Assembly (NCBI GenBank): GCA_011390935.1
Contig: JAABRL010000001.1
Span: 124,001 to 188,000, forward strand
DNA: 64,000 nt
Reading direction: 5' to 3'
Origin: Gemmatimonas sp.
GTDB lineage: Bacteria; Gemmatimonadota; Gemmatimonadetes; Gemmatimonadales; Gemmatimonadaceae
How positions within the stretch are numbered: position 1 is the first letter of the stretch; the number at the start of each line of letters is the position of its first letter. Positions 1 to 8,643 of the stretch are shown in pieces. Position numbers and translations under genes: made by a program. Under the pieces are notes generated by a model, which had not been told where the DNA came from, did no database searches, and was given only the letters and a program-made list of their open reading frames with translations.

Positions 1-1
1 G

Positions 2-166
2 CTCGTGCACAATCATCCGAGCGGCGATCCGTCGCCCTCGGCCGATGATCGGACCATCACCACGCAGCTCGTGTCGGCTGGTCGCCTGCTCGGCATTCCG
101 GTGCACGATCACGTCATCATCGGCCGTGGGTGCTATGTGAGCTTCGTCGAATCGGGGATGCTGTGA
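2..166 (+). CDS. radC: RadC-family (JAB/MPN) protein, C-terminal fragment
   Basis: Only the last 54 residues are present; the gene enters from the left edge. The visible part holds the JAMM-type metal-binding signature (His-Asn-His-Pro-Ser-Gly-Asp, then Asp-Asp a few residues later), followed by a short stretch ending in SFVESGML. This matches the C-terminal half of RadC/YeeS-type JAB-domain proteins, once thought to be DNA repair factors but of uncertain role. The stop TGA (164-166) overlaps a GTG (163-165) that probably starts the downstream Rel/SpoT gene, so the two look translationally coupled. The N-terminal helix-hairpin-helix part cannot be seen. Confidence 0.85.
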   Translation, partial: LVHNHPSGDPSPSADDRTITTQLVSAGRLLGIPVHDHVIIGRGCYVSFVESGML

Positions 167-2433
167 ATCCGATCACCACACCGGCCGTGTCGCCGGAACC
201 ACCAGGCGTGGCCTCGCCCGCGGTAGATCTGGCCGAGCGCGCCCACGCCGCCTCGGGGAGTCGACCCGCGCTGCACGAAGTCATTCCCGGCTTCGTGCCA
301 CGTGTGGACGGTGAGTACGATCGGCTCGACTACGACCTGCTGGTGCGCGCGTACAAGTACACGGAGCGCGCGCATGCGGGGCAGGTGCGGCACTCCGGCG
401 AACCGTATGTGTCGCACTGCATCGAGGTCGCGCGCATTCTGGCCGATCTGCAGCTCGATTCGGCCACGGTGGCGTGCGGTCTGCTGCACGATGTCGTGGA
501 GGATACCGATATCACGGTGGCGGACATCGAGCGCGAGTTCAGCAGCGAGATCGCGCAGATCGTGGACGGACTCACCAAGATCGCCAACCTGCCGCTCACG
601 TCGCGTGAGGATCGACAGGTCGAGAACTACCGCAAGCTGCTGCTGTCGATCGCGAAGGACGCACGCGTCATTCTCATCAAGTTGGCCGACCGACTGCACA
701 ACATGCGCACGCTCGATTGGCTAGCCCCGGAGAAGCGACGACGAATTGCGCAGGAAACGCGCGATCTCTACGCGCCGCTGGCGCATCGATTCGGCATGGC
801 GAAGGTGCGGTGGGAGCTTGAAGACCTCGCGTTCAAGCACATCGAACCGGAAGAGTATCGTGCGCTCGCCAAGCTGGTGGCGGCCAAGCGCGGCCAGCGT
901 GAATCGCTGATTTCGCAAATGGCGGAGCCGCTGCTGCGGCGGCTTGCCGAAGCCGGCATCCCCGACGTGGAAGTCGGTGGGCGACCGAAGCATCTCTGGT
1001 CGATCTACAAGAAGATGAAGCAGCGCGAGCGGCCGTACGAGGACATCTACGACCTGCTCGCGATCCGTGTGGTGGTGCCCAACGTCATCGAGTGCTACCA
1101 CGCCCTCGGCGTGATTCACGATGGCTGGACGCCGGTGCAGGAGCGCATCAAGGACTACATCGCGCAGCCCAAGTCGAACGGCTATCAGTCGCTGCACACC
1201 ACCGTGTTCGGGCCAGGTCGCCAGCTGTTCGAGATTCAGATTCGCACGCGCGAAATGCACCGCACCGCGGAGTTCGGTATTGCGGCGCACTGGCTCTACA
1301 AGGAGAACGTCGCCGGCACCGACGAACTCGATCGGCATCTCGCATGGTTTCGGCAGGTGCTCGAGCTGCAGCTCGATGCCGAGACACCCGGCGAGTTCCT
1401 CGAGTTTCTCAAACTCGATCTGTATCAGGACGAGATCTTCGTGTTCACCCCCACGGGCGACGTGATTCAGTTGCCCAAGGGCGCGACGCCGCTCGACTTC
1501 GCGTACGCCGTACATACGCAGGTGGGCTCGCACTGCGCAGGCGCGAAGGTGAACGGGCGCATTGCGCCGCTGTCACGCGAGTTGAAGAACTCCGAAACGG
1601 TGGAGATCCTGACCAACCCCAACGCACGGCCGAGTCGCGACTGGCTCTCGCACGTGCGCACGGGGCGCGCCCGACACAAGATTCGACAGTGGCTTCGGCA
1701 CGAGGAGCAGACCTCGGCGGTCCGCCTCGGTCGTGACATTCTCGATCGTGAGCTCAAGCGGCGCCGACTCCCGAAAGCCGACGATACGGCGCTGATTGCG
1801 GTGGCGCGTACGCTCAAGCTGAAGGATGCCACGCATGTGATCGCCTCGATCGGTCAGGGCGATGTACACGTGATGCAGGTGTTGAAGGTGCTGCACCCGC
1901 AGCTCGACACCACGCCCGAACCGGCCAAGGAGCAGGGCACGATCGAGCGGCTGGTTGATCGGGTGCGCGGGACGTCTCGCGGCGTGCGCATTCAAGGGGC
2001 CGACGGACTGCTGGTGCGATACGCCCAGTGCTGCCAGCCGGTACCGGGCGACAAGGTGGTCGGCTATGTCACGCGTGGGCGCGGCGTGAGCATTCACCGC
2101 GGCGATTGCCCCAACCTGCTCTTCCTGGTGAACGAGCCGGAACGGCGCCTCGAGATCGACTGGCAGGAGGTCGCCGGCGAGCGATTCACGGTGCGGCTGG
2201 TGCTCGACGGCAACGATCGCCGCGGGCTCTACGCCGATGTGGCGGCGGCCGTGAGTGCGACCGGCACGGACATCCGGTCGCTTGAGCTCAAGACCACCGA
2301 CAACAAGGTCACGGGTGCGGCGCTGGTGGAAGTGGAGAATCTCGCCCACCTCGAGAAAATCATGAAGGCGATGCGTCGCGTGAAGGGCGTCAGCGCGGTG
2401 TCACGTCGGGAGCGGCTCACGAGCGAGCCGTGA
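163..2433 (+). CDS. rel: Bifunctional (p)ppGpp synthetase/hydrolase (RelA/SpoT homologue)
   Basis: Makes and degrades the stringent-response alarmone (p)ppGpp in the cytoplasm. About 756 residues, normal for a long RSH protein. Domains in order: HD hydrolase with His109-Asp110 and Glu113-Asp114; synthetase domain; TGS domain at about 423-485; C-terminal ACT domain. The synthetase carries Arg328-Ile-Lys330-Asp331 just before the conserved SNGYQSLHT stretch. That RxKD form is typical of bifunctional Rel/SpoT enzymes rather than RelA (ExDD). The HD residues are intact, so both activities are expected. I chose the GTG at 163 because it overlaps the radC stop as GTGA; an in-frame GTG at 130 lies inside radC and is less likely. 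Confidence 0.93.
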   Translation: MNPITTPAVSPEPPGVASPAVDLAERAHAASGSRPALHEVIPGFVPRVDGEYDRLDYDLLVRAYKYTERAHAGQVRHSGEPYVSHCIEVARILADLQLDSATVACGLLHDVVEDTDITVADIEREFSSEIAQIVDGLTKIANLPLTSREDRQVENYRKLLLSIAKDARVILIKLADRLHNMRTLDWLAPEKRRRIAQETRDLYAPLAHRFGMAKVRWELEDLAFKHIEPEEYRALAKLVAAKRGQRESLISQMAEPLLRRLAEAGIPDVEVGGRPKHLWSIYKKMKQRERPYEDIYDLLAIRVVVPNVIECYHALGVIHDGWTPVQERIKDYIAQPKSNGYQSLHTTVFGPGRQLFEIQIRTREMHRTAEFGIAAHWLYKENVAGTDELDRHLAWFRQVLELQLDAETPGEFLEFLKLDLYQDEIFVFTPTGDVIQLPKGATPLDFAYAVHTQVGSHCAGAKVNGRIAPLSRELKNSETVEILTNPNARPSRDWLSHVRTGRARHKIRQWLRHEEQTSAVRLGRDILDRELKRRRLPKADDTALIAVARTLKLKDATHVIASIGQGDVHVMQVLKVLHPQLDTTPEPAKEQGTIERLVDRVRGTSRGVRIQGADGLLVRYAQCCQPVPGDKVVGYVTRGRGVSIHRGDCPNLLFLVNEPERRLEIDWQEVAGERFTVRLVLDGNDRRGLYADVAAAVSATGTDIRSLELKTTDNKVTGAALVEVENLAHLEKIMKAMRRVKGVSAVSRRERLTSEP

Positions 2434-2463
2434 GCCGTCTGGCGCTCCCATGTTGATTCGGTG

Positions 2464-2476
2464 TATATTCGGAGGA
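2464..2476 (+). promoter_or_regulatory. -10-like TATATT box just before uvrB ATG
   Basis: TATATT at 2464-2469 lies six bases before the ATG at 2476. If it is a real -10 element, transcription would start at or next to the ATG and give a leaderless mRNA. No convincing -35 box is seen about 17 bases upstream. A GGAGG (2471-2475) abuts the ATG directly, too close for an ordinary ribosome binding site. Confidence 0.4.
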
Positions 2477-4581
2477 TGGGCGACCTGATTGTTCCTTCGG
2501 CGCCAGCGGGCGACTTCCACCTGCAGGCGCCCTACGCGCCGGCCGGCGATCAGCCGCGTGCGATCGCCGAGCTCTCCGTCGGGCTTGAGCGCGGGGACCG
2601 GTTTCAGACGCTTCTGGGCGTCACTGGCTCGGGCAAGACGATGACCATCGCGAACGTCATCGCGAACTGGAAGCGGCCCGTCCTGGTGCTCTCACACAAC
2701 AAGACGCTGGCGGCGCAGCTCTACGGCGAGCTGAAGGGGTTTTTCCCCACCAATGCGGTCGAGTACTTCGTCTCGTACTACGACTACTACCAGCCCGAAG
2801 CGTACGTTCCCACCAGCGACACGTACATCGAGAAGGACGCGTCGATCAACGAGGACATCGACCGGCTGCGACTGCGCGCGACCTCGAGTCTCATGGAACG
2901 CGACGACGTGGTGATCGTGTCCACGGTGAGCGCAATCTACGGTCTCGGCGATCCGGTGTCGTATCGCGAACGCATGGTATCGTTGCAGCGCGGCGAACAG
3001 CGCTCGCGCGATGACATTCTGCGCGCGCTGGTGAGCATTCAGTACCTGCGCAATGATGTGGCGTTCGAGCGCGGCACGTTCCGCGTGCGTGGTGACACGG
3101 TGGAGATTCTGCCGGCGTACGAGGAGCAGGGGCTGCGCCTCGAGCTCTGGGGCGACGAGATCGAGCGCATCAGCAAGATCGATCCCGTCACCGGCGACAC
3201 GATCGCCGTGCTGGAACGTGCGGCGATCTACCCGGCCAAGCACTTCGTCACCACGCGCCCCACCCTCGAGCGCGCGGTCGGCGCCATTCGCGACGAACTC
3301 GGCTCGCGACTCGCCGAGCTGCGCATGGCGGGCAAACTGCTCGAAGCGCAGCGGCTGGAGCAGCGCACCAACTTCGACATCGAGATGATGCTGGAGGTCG
3401 GCACCTGTGCCGGCATCGAAAACTATTCGCGGCACCTGAGTGGCCGCACGGCGGGTGAGCGGCCAGCCTGTCTGTTCGACTACTTCCCCGATGACTACCT
3501 CGTGGTGGTGGACGAGTCGCACGTCACGCTGCCGCAGGTGCGCGCCATGTACAATGGCGATCGCGCACGCAAGCTCACCTTGGTGGAATACGGATTTCGT
3601 CTGCCCAGCGCGTTGGACAATCGACCGCTGGTGTTCGACGAGTTCCTGCAGCTGGTGCCGCGACTGATCAGTGTGTCGGCCACGCCGGGCGAACTCGAGC
3701 TGCAGCTGTCGGAAGGTGTCGTGGTGGAACAGGTGATTCGTCCCACCGGTCTGCTCGACCCCGAGATCGAGGTGCGGCCCGTGAAGGGGCAGGTGGATGA
3801 CCTGCTGCACGAGATCCGGCTGCGCGAACGGCGCGATGAACGCGTGCTGGTAACCGTGCTGACCAAGCGCATGGCCGAAGACCTCACCGATTATCTGCAG
3901 CAGCTGGGTGTGCGCGTGCGCTACATGCACTCGGACATCGACGCCATCGAGCGCATGGAAATCGTGCGCGGATTGCGGCTTGGGGATTTCGATGTGCTCG
4001 TGGGCATCAACCTGCTGCGTGAAGGGCTCGACATGCCCGAGGTCTCGCTCGTGGCGGTGCTCGACGCCGATCAGGAAGGGTTTCTGCGGAGCGATCGCTC
4101 CCTTGTGCAAACCATCGGTCGTGCGGCGCGCAATGTGGCCGGTCGCGCCATCCTGTATGCCGACCGGGTCACCGGGTCGATGGAGCGCGCCATCGGCGAA
4201 ACCGATCGACGCCGCGACATTCAGCGCGCTCACAACCTGGAGCACGGTATCACGCCACGCGGTGTGAGCAAGAGTGTCTCCGACGTGCGTCTGATCACCC
4301 GCGTGGCCGATGCGCGCGAGCCGAAGGAGGGCAAGGGTGCACCCGCGGCGTCCGTGTCCACCCCCAGCGGCACGCGCTCGCGCGAGGAGCTCGAGCAGAT
4401 GGTCGTGGAGCTCGAAGCGGCGATGCGTGAAGCGGCCACCGCGCTCGATTTCGAGACGGCCGCGCGGCTGCGTGACGAGTTGTTCGAAGTGCGCACGTTG
4501 CTCGGCGGTGGTGCGAAGAGTGGCGCGTCGGGCGGACGTGGCGGCGGCAAGCGTCGCGGAGGCCGGGGCGGACGACGGTGA
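2476..4581 (+). CDS. uvrB: Excinuclease ABC subunit B (UvrB)
   Basis: DNA-damage-verifying helicase subunit of nucleotide excision repair, working with UvrA and UvrC. About 701 residues, slightly longer than usual. Walker A is GVTGSGKT at about residues 48-55 (Lys54). The tyrosine-rich beta-hairpin segment ([12 protein letters not shown]) that clamps DNA follows at about residue 100. The helicase C domain has QTIGRAARN, and a UVR motif that contacts UvrC sits near the end. The last 25 residues are a Gly/Arg-rich tail (RGGG/RGGR), likely an extra nucleic-acid contact. Start: ATG 2476 gives the usual N-terminus; an in-frame GTG at 2461 would add five residues. The stop overlaps tsaE (GTGA). Confidence 0.96.
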   Translation: MGDLIVPSAPAGDFHLQAPYAPAGDQPRAIAELSVGLERGDRFQTLLGVTGSGKTMTIANVIANWKRPVLVLSHNKTLAAQLYGELKGFFPTNAVEYFVSYYDYYQPEAYVPTSDTYIEKDASINEDIDRLRLRATSSLMERDDVVIVSTVSAIYGLGDPVSYRERMVSLQRGEQRSRDDILRALVSIQYLRNDVAFERGTFRVRGDTVEILPAYEEQGLRLELWGDEIERISKIDPVTGDTIAVLERAAIYPAKHFVTTRPTLERAVGAIRDELGSRLAELRMAGKLLEAQRLEQRTNFDIEMMLEVGTCAGIENYSRHLSGRTAGERPACLFDYFPDDYLVVVDESHVTLPQVRAMYNGDRARKLTLVEYGFRLPSALDNRPLVFDEFLQLVPRLISVSATPGELELQLSEGVVVEQVIRPTGLLDPEIEVRPVKGQVDDLLHEIRLRERRDERVLVTVLTKRMAEDLTDYLQQLGVRVRYMHSDIDAIERMEIVRGLRLGDFDVLVGINLLREGLDMPEVSLVAVLDADQEGFLRSDRSLVQTIGRAARNVAGRAILYADRVTGSMERAIGETDRRRDIQRAHNLEHGITPRGVSKSVSDVRLITRVADAREPKEGKGAPAASVSTPSGTRSREELEQMVVELEAAMREAATALDFETAARLRDELFEVRTLLGGGAKSGASGGRGGGKRRGGRGGRR

Positions 4582-5054
4582 CGAACGACGAGGGACCGTG
4601 GTCGTTCACTGCGTTGCTGGCCGCGCTGGCTGACGGTGTACAGTGGAACGAGCAGCAGATGGCCGCATGGGGACGGCAGTTGGGCGCGGCGTGGCCGCTG
4701 GGCACGGTGCTGGCGCTGCACGGCGATCTCGGGGCGGGCAAAACCACGCTCGTGCGGGCACTCGCCGACGGACTTGGCGTACGCGACGCGGCGGAGGTCA
4801 CGAGCCCCACGTACGCGGTGGTGCACGAGTACGACACCGCACTGGGGCCGGTGGTGCATGCCGATCTGTACCGGATACGCCGTTCCGCTGAACTCGACGA
4901 ACTGGGGTGGGAAGAGCTGCTCACGCGCGCTCGTGCGGTGCTCGTGGAGTGGCCCGAGCACGGGGGAGAACGGTTGCCTCGTCACGCGGTGCACCTCGCG
5001 CTGTCGCACGTCGTCGGCCGCACCAATGTGCGGTCGCTGCGCCTCCTGAGTTGA
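4578..5054 (+). CDS. tsaE: tRNA threonylcarbamoyladenosine biosynthesis ATPase TsaE
   Basis: P-loop ATPase of the TsaB-TsaD-TsaE complex that makes the t6A modification at position 37 of ANN-decoding tRNAs. 158 residues, normal for the family. Walker [10 protein letters not shown] spans residues 49-57 (Lys55), followed by the conserved [10 protein letters not shown] segment and a DLYR stretch. GTG start overlaps the uvrB stop as GTGA, implying coupling. The partner tsaB lies 1.6 kb downstream, separated by an HD-GYP gene; tsaD is not in the window. Confidence 0.94.
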   Translation: MTNDEGPWSFTALLAALADGVQWNEQQMAAWGRQLGAAWPLGTVLALHGDLGAGKTTLVRALADGLGVRDAAEVTSPTYAVVHEYDTALGPVVHADLYRIRRSAELDELGWEELLTRARAVLVEWPEHGGERLPRHAVHLALSHVVGRTNVRSLRLLS

Positions 5055-5130
5055 TGGCGATCGGAAGCCCACGCGCACACGTATGGTGCCGAGTGCGTGA
5101 CGCGACCGGTCACCACGTCGTTGTAGGGGT

Positions 5131-6627
5131 GTGAGCACAACCACCGCAGCGTTTCGGCGCCTTTCCTACAGCGACATTCCGGCACCGCGTGCTGCGGCGG
5201 CCCGTACCACGGGGCGTTCCGTTCGGCTCGCCGAAGTGCTGTCCGCGCTGACGTTCGCGCTCGATCACACCGAAGGGCAGCGCCCCGGCCATACGCTGCG
5301 CACGTGCGTGCTGGCCATGCGTCTCGGCCGCGAGTTGCAGCTCTCCGACACGGACCTCGAAGCGTTGTATTACGCGGCGCTGCTGAAGGACGCCGGTTGC
5401 TCCAGCAACGCCGCGCGCATGGCCGCGCTGTTCGGGAGCGATGATCAGGTCGTGAAGAAGAACATGCGATTGGTGGACTGGCACGATCGCTGGCTGCTGG
5501 CAAAGCGCACCGCGGAGAACTGCCGCGTCGGTGGATCGATGCTCGGACGGCTTCGGCACTTCCTGCTGATCGCGCGCACGCCGAACATGACGCGGGAGAT
5601 CATTCAGGCTCGGTGTGAGCGCGGTGCGGCCATTGCGGCCCACCTGGGCTTCCCGTCGGCCTCGTCGGAGGCCATCGCCTTCGTGGATGAGCAGTGGTGC
5701 GGTTTGGGTCACCCGGTTGGTCTCTCGGGCACCGAGATTCCCATGTTGTCGCGCGTGCTGCTGCTGACGCAGACCCTTGAAGTGTATGTGTCGGAGGAGG
5801 GACTCGAGGCCGGCATGCGCATGGTTCGCGATCGTCGTGGTCGATGGTTCGATCCCGAGTTGGCAGACCGCGTCCTGCGGTGGCAACACGACGCCGCGCT
5901 CTGGCACGATCTGGCCGACGCCTCGCAGCTCGAGGAGTCCGTCGTGGCCCTGGAGCCGTCGTCCACGCCCATGCTGGCCACCGAGGAACGCCTCGATGCG
6001 ATCGCGCAGGGGTTCGCGGCCGTGATCGATGCCAAGTCGCCGTTCACTGGAACGCATTCCACGAACGTGGCGCGGTATGCGGCGGAGATCACGACGGCGA
6101 CGGGAGGCACACCGGCCTATGTCCGCAGTGTGCTGCGGGCCGGTCTGCTGCACGATCTCGGGAAGCTGGCAATCTCGAATCGGATTCTCGACAAGCCGGG
6201 ACGGCTCGACGAGGCCGAGCGTGCGACCATTCGCCACCACCCCAAGTGGACGTGGGAGATCCTGCGCAACGTGCCGGCCTTCGCGCCCGTGGCCGCGTCC
6301 GCGTCGTTGCACCACGAGCGGGTGGACGGGAAGGGGTATCCGTGGTCGCTCGGCTGGGGAGCTCTCGACGAGGTGGCCCGCGTGCTGGCGCTCGCCGACG
6401 TGTACGAAGCCTTGACGGCGACGCGCCCCTATCGGGCAGCGCTCGATGTCTCGAAGACGCTGGAGATCATGGCGAAGGACCGTGGGACTGCGTTCGATCC
6501 GCAGCTGTTCGACGTGGTGGAGGCGCTGGCGGTGGAGGGACGCTTCGCCGCGGTCGCCAATCCCGGACATGAGTTCGCCCTGCCGGTGCCGGTGTTTCCG
6601 GCCACGGCAGAACGCCGCGTCGCCTGA
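5131..6627 (+). CDS. HD-GYP domain protein with a second, degenerate HD domain
   Basis: 498 residues with two HD-like halves. The C-terminal half is a clear HD-GYP domain: His341-Asp342 in LLHDLGK, then HHERVDGKGYP at 394-404, then LADVYEALTATRPYR. HD-GYP proteins are usually cyclic-di-GMP phosphodiesterases. The N-terminal half resembles the same fold, but LLKDAGC replaces the LLHDxGK metal site, so it is probably non-catalytic and may be regulatory. No membrane segment or receiver domain is visible, suggesting a cytosolic protein. The GTG start lies 76 bases after tsaE. Its position between tsaE and tsaB does not reveal a function; a role in t6A synthesis would be speculation. Confidence 0.82.
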   Translation: MSTTTAAFRRLSYSDIPAPRAAAARTTGRSVRLAEVLSALTFALDHTEGQRPGHTLRTCVLAMRLGRELQLSDTDLEALYYAALLKDAGCSSNAARMAALFGSDDQVVKKNMRLVDWHDRWLLAKRTAENCRVGGSMLGRLRHFLLIARTPNMTREIIQARCERGAAIAAHLGFPSASSEAIAFVDEQWCGLGHPVGLSGTEIPMLSRVLLLTQTLEVYVSEEGLEAGMRMVRDRRGRWFDPELADRVLRWQHDAALWHDLADASQLEESVVALEPSSTPMLATEERLDAIAQGFAAVIDAKSPFTGTHSTNVARYAAEITTATGGTPAYVRSVLRAGLLHDLGKLAISNRILDKPGRLDEAERATIRHHPKWTWEILRNVPAFAPVAASASLHHERVDGKGYPWSLGWGALDEVARVLALADVYEALTATRPYRAALDVSKTLEIMAKDRGTAFDPQLFDVVEALAVEGRFAAVANPGHEFALPVPVFPATAERRVA

Positions 6628-6649
6628 GCGCGTCCTGCCACACTCGCCC

Positions 6650-6683
6650 TTGTGCGCGAGAGGCGCACCGTGGATAGTGCGGC
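6650..6683 (+). promoter_or_regulatory. Candidate promoter for tsaB, leaderless type
   Basis: TTGTGC (6650-6655), a 17-base spacer, then GATAGT (6673-6678), ending five bases before the tsaB ATG at 6684. The spacing fits a sigma-70 promoter whose +1 would fall on or next to the start codon. No Shine-Dalgarno sequence is seen there. Found by eye only. Confidence 0.4.
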
Positions 6684-7394
6684 ATGAGCCTTCCCCCACG
6701 TGTTGAGACCGACTTCGGCACGGTCCTCGTCATCGAAGCGGCGACCAGCGCTGGGTCTCTCGCGCTGTTGGGCCGCGAGTCGGCGTCGTTGCCGTGGCAG
6801 CTGCTGGCAAGCGCAAACGTGATGATGGGCAGTGGCCGAGAGGACCTGCTCACACCGGCGGTCTCTGCGGTGTGTGCCTCAGCTGGCATTCCGTTGACCT
6901 CGTTGTCGGCGGTGGTATGCGGCGGCGGTCCCGGGAGTTTCACGTCGCTGCGCATTGCGAGTGCGCTGGTGAAGGGGTTGGCGTGCGGGTTGGGGGCGCC
7001 GCTGTTTGCGGTGCCCTCACTGCTGCTCGCGGCGGCCGCGGGCCCGGGCGCCGAGCCACCGGCCGCTGGACCTGTGCTGGTGGTGCTCGATGCACTGCGC
7101 GACGAGGTGTATGCGCAGCGGGTGCGTATTGGAGCCGACGGTCTGGCGCAGGTGGATGGCGCCCTCGCCCGGATATCGCGAGGTGAGATCGCGGCGCTGG
7201 CTGGCGACGCGCGCGTGCTCGAGGTGGACGTGGCGCGAGGTGTCGTGCCTCAGGCGGCAGCTGCGCGTTGGTGTGCACCGTGGGCGTCGTTCGGACCGCA
7301 CTCGGTCGACGACTGGGAGCCGGAGTACGGTCGGCTCGCCGAGGCGCAGGTGAAGTGGGAAGCCGCTCACGGACGGCCGCTACCGGCGACGTGA
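6684..7394 (+). CDS. tsaB: tRNA threonylcarbamoyladenosine biosynthesis protein TsaB
   Basis: Scaffold/regulatory subunit of the t6A complex, an ASKHA-fold relative of TsaD lacking catalysis. 236 residues, normal length. The N-terminus reads VLVIEAATSAGSLALL, matching the family's first strand (usually LxIDTS). The hallmark GPGSFTSLRIASALVKGLA follows near residue 80. The stop TGA (7392-7394) overlaps the rimI GTG (7391). The tsaB-rimI pair is a common arrangement in bacteria. Confidence 0.93.
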   Translation: MSLPPRVETDFGTVLVIEAATSAGSLALLGRESASLPWQLLASANVMMGSGREDLLTPAVSAVCASAGIPLTSLSAVVCGGGPGSFTSLRIASALVKGLACGLGAPLFAVPSLLLAAAAGPGAEPPAAGPVLVVLDALRDEVYAQRVRIGADGLAQVDGALARISRGEIAALAGDARVLEVDVARGVVPQAAAARWCAPWASFGPHSVDDWEPEYGRLAEAQVKWEAAHGRPLPAT

Positions 7395-7891
7395 CGACCC
7401 ACGCCTCGATCTCCGAGTCGCTGTCGGCCGTGCGACTTCGCACGGCGGTCGAGGCGGACATCCCCGCGCTCATGCGGATTGAACTCGCCTCGTTCTCCGA
7501 TCCGTGGAACGCGTCGGCGTTTCGGTCGCTGCTGCAGGCCTCGGCCGCTCGAATCACGGTGGCGCAGCTGGACGAGGCCGTGGTGGGCTACTCCGCCGTG
7601 TTGCGCGCGGCCGACGAGGCGGAGTTGGCGAACCTCGCGGTCGAGGCGACGTGGCAAGGGCGTGGTATCGGCCGGACGTTGTTGGCGGCGGCGCAGGCTA
7701 CGGCGGCGGCCGAGGGGGTGGCGGCGATGTACCTCGAGGTGCGGGAGTCGAACCGCTCGGCACGGCACCTGTACGAGGCGCTCAATTTCGCCACGATCGG
7801 GCGTCGTCGCGGCTACTACCGGCAGCCGGATGAGGATGCGCTGGTGATGCAGTGGCGTCCGGGCCCGCGAGACGCGCCCCATGCGGCCTGA
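7391..7891 (+). CDS. rimI: Ribosomal protein S18 alanine N-acetyltransferase-like (RimI)
   Basis: GNAT-fold acetyltransferase of 166 residues. The acetyl-CoA-binding motif appears as LAVEATWQGRGIGRTLL. The RimI-type N-terminus (RTAVEADIPALMRIELASFSDPW) and the C-terminal LYEALNFATIGRRRGYY segment are typical. RimI acetylates the N-terminal alanine of S18 in enterobacteria; substrate choice in other phyla is less certain. I chose GTG 7391 because it overlaps the tsaB stop. Upstream in-frame starts would reach far into tsaB. Confidence 0.9.
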   Translation: MTTHASISESLSAVRLRTAVEADIPALMRIELASFSDPWNASAFRSLLQASAARITVAQLDEAVVGYSAVLRAADEAELANLAVEATWQGRGIGRTLLAAAQATAAAEGVAAMYLEVRESNRSARHLYEALNFATIGRRRGYYRQPDEDALVMQWRPGPRDAPHAA

Positions 7892-7986
7892 TGATGATCC
7901 GCGCGTGAAAACGGTGGTAGCTTTCGGCCGGGTTTGATGCAGAATGCGTGCGTTCACCGCACACCACTCGTTCGCCGGGAGGCACC

Positions 7987-8472
7987 GTGAGTCGCAGTTT
8001 GAACAAAGCCACCTTGATCGGAAACGTTGGCTCCGATCCCGAAGTCCGCAGCACAGCCAATGGCGGCCGCGTCGCCACGTTTTCGCTCGCGACCAGCAAT
8101 ATCTGGAACGACGCGTCGGGCACGAAGCAGGAGAAGACGGAATGGCATCGCTGCGTGGCCTGGAATCAGGGCAAGCAGACGCTGGCCGACGTCGTCGAGC
8201 GGTACGTGAAGAAGGGCGAGAAGGTGTTTGTCGAAGGCGAGATCCAGTATCGCCAGTGGCAGGACAAGGACGGACAGACGCGCTACACCACCGAGATCAA
8301 GGTGCGTGAGCTGATCCTGCTGGGTGGTCGTGGAGGTGGCGGCGACGACGAGGCACCGCGTCGCAGCAGCGCGCCAGCCCGGGGACCGGCCAAGGCGGCA
8401 GCAGGCGGCAGCGATGACTTCGCCGATTTCCCAGGCGCGCTGCAGGACGAGGACGACGACCTCCCGTTCTGA
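7987..8472 (+). CDS. ssb: Single-stranded DNA-binding protein
   Basis: Binds and protects single-stranded DNA in replication, recombination and repair. 161 residues. An OB-fold occupies about residues 1-105 (starts SRSLNKATLIGNVGSDPEVR; contains WHRCVAWN). A flexible linker follows, then the acidic tip DEDDDLPF that recruits partner proteins. I chose the GTG at 7987, preceded by GGGAGG at 7977-7982. An ATG/GTG a dozen codons upstream would add an atypical N-terminus. It stands alone between the tsaB-rimI pair and a LysM gene. Confidence 0.95.
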   Translation: MSRSLNKATLIGNVGSDPEVRSTANGGRVATFSLATSNIWNDASGTKQEKTEWHRCVAWNQGKQTLADVVERYVKKGEKVFVEGEIQYRQWQDKDGQTRYTTEIKVRELILLGGRGGGGDDEAPRRSSAPARGPAKAAAGGSDDFADFPGALQDEDDDLPF

Positions 8473-8510
8473 CCTCCGCGTCAACGCGCGTGCCGTGTGC
8501 GTGCCCCCGC

Positions 8511-8545
8511 GTGCCGTCAGTGTGACGGTGCGCGTGTGACGGCAC
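8511..8545 (+). other. Overlapping hairpins after ssb
   Basis: GTGCCGTCA (8511-8519) can pair perfectly with TGACGGCAC (8537-8545). Its CCGTCA part (8514-8519) can instead pair with TGACGG at 8523-8528. Only one of the two hairpins can form at a time. There is no T-tract, so this is not a standard terminator. It may be an mRNA end structure or chance in GC-rich DNA. Confidence 0.3.
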
Positions 8546-8643
8546 GCCGCGGTGCCGCGTCCCTCTCCCGGAGCAGGTATTGCCGACCGTCTCGCCCGTC
8601 GGGTGCCGCTTCTGCGTTCTCACCGCCCAGAGAGGTTCGTGTC

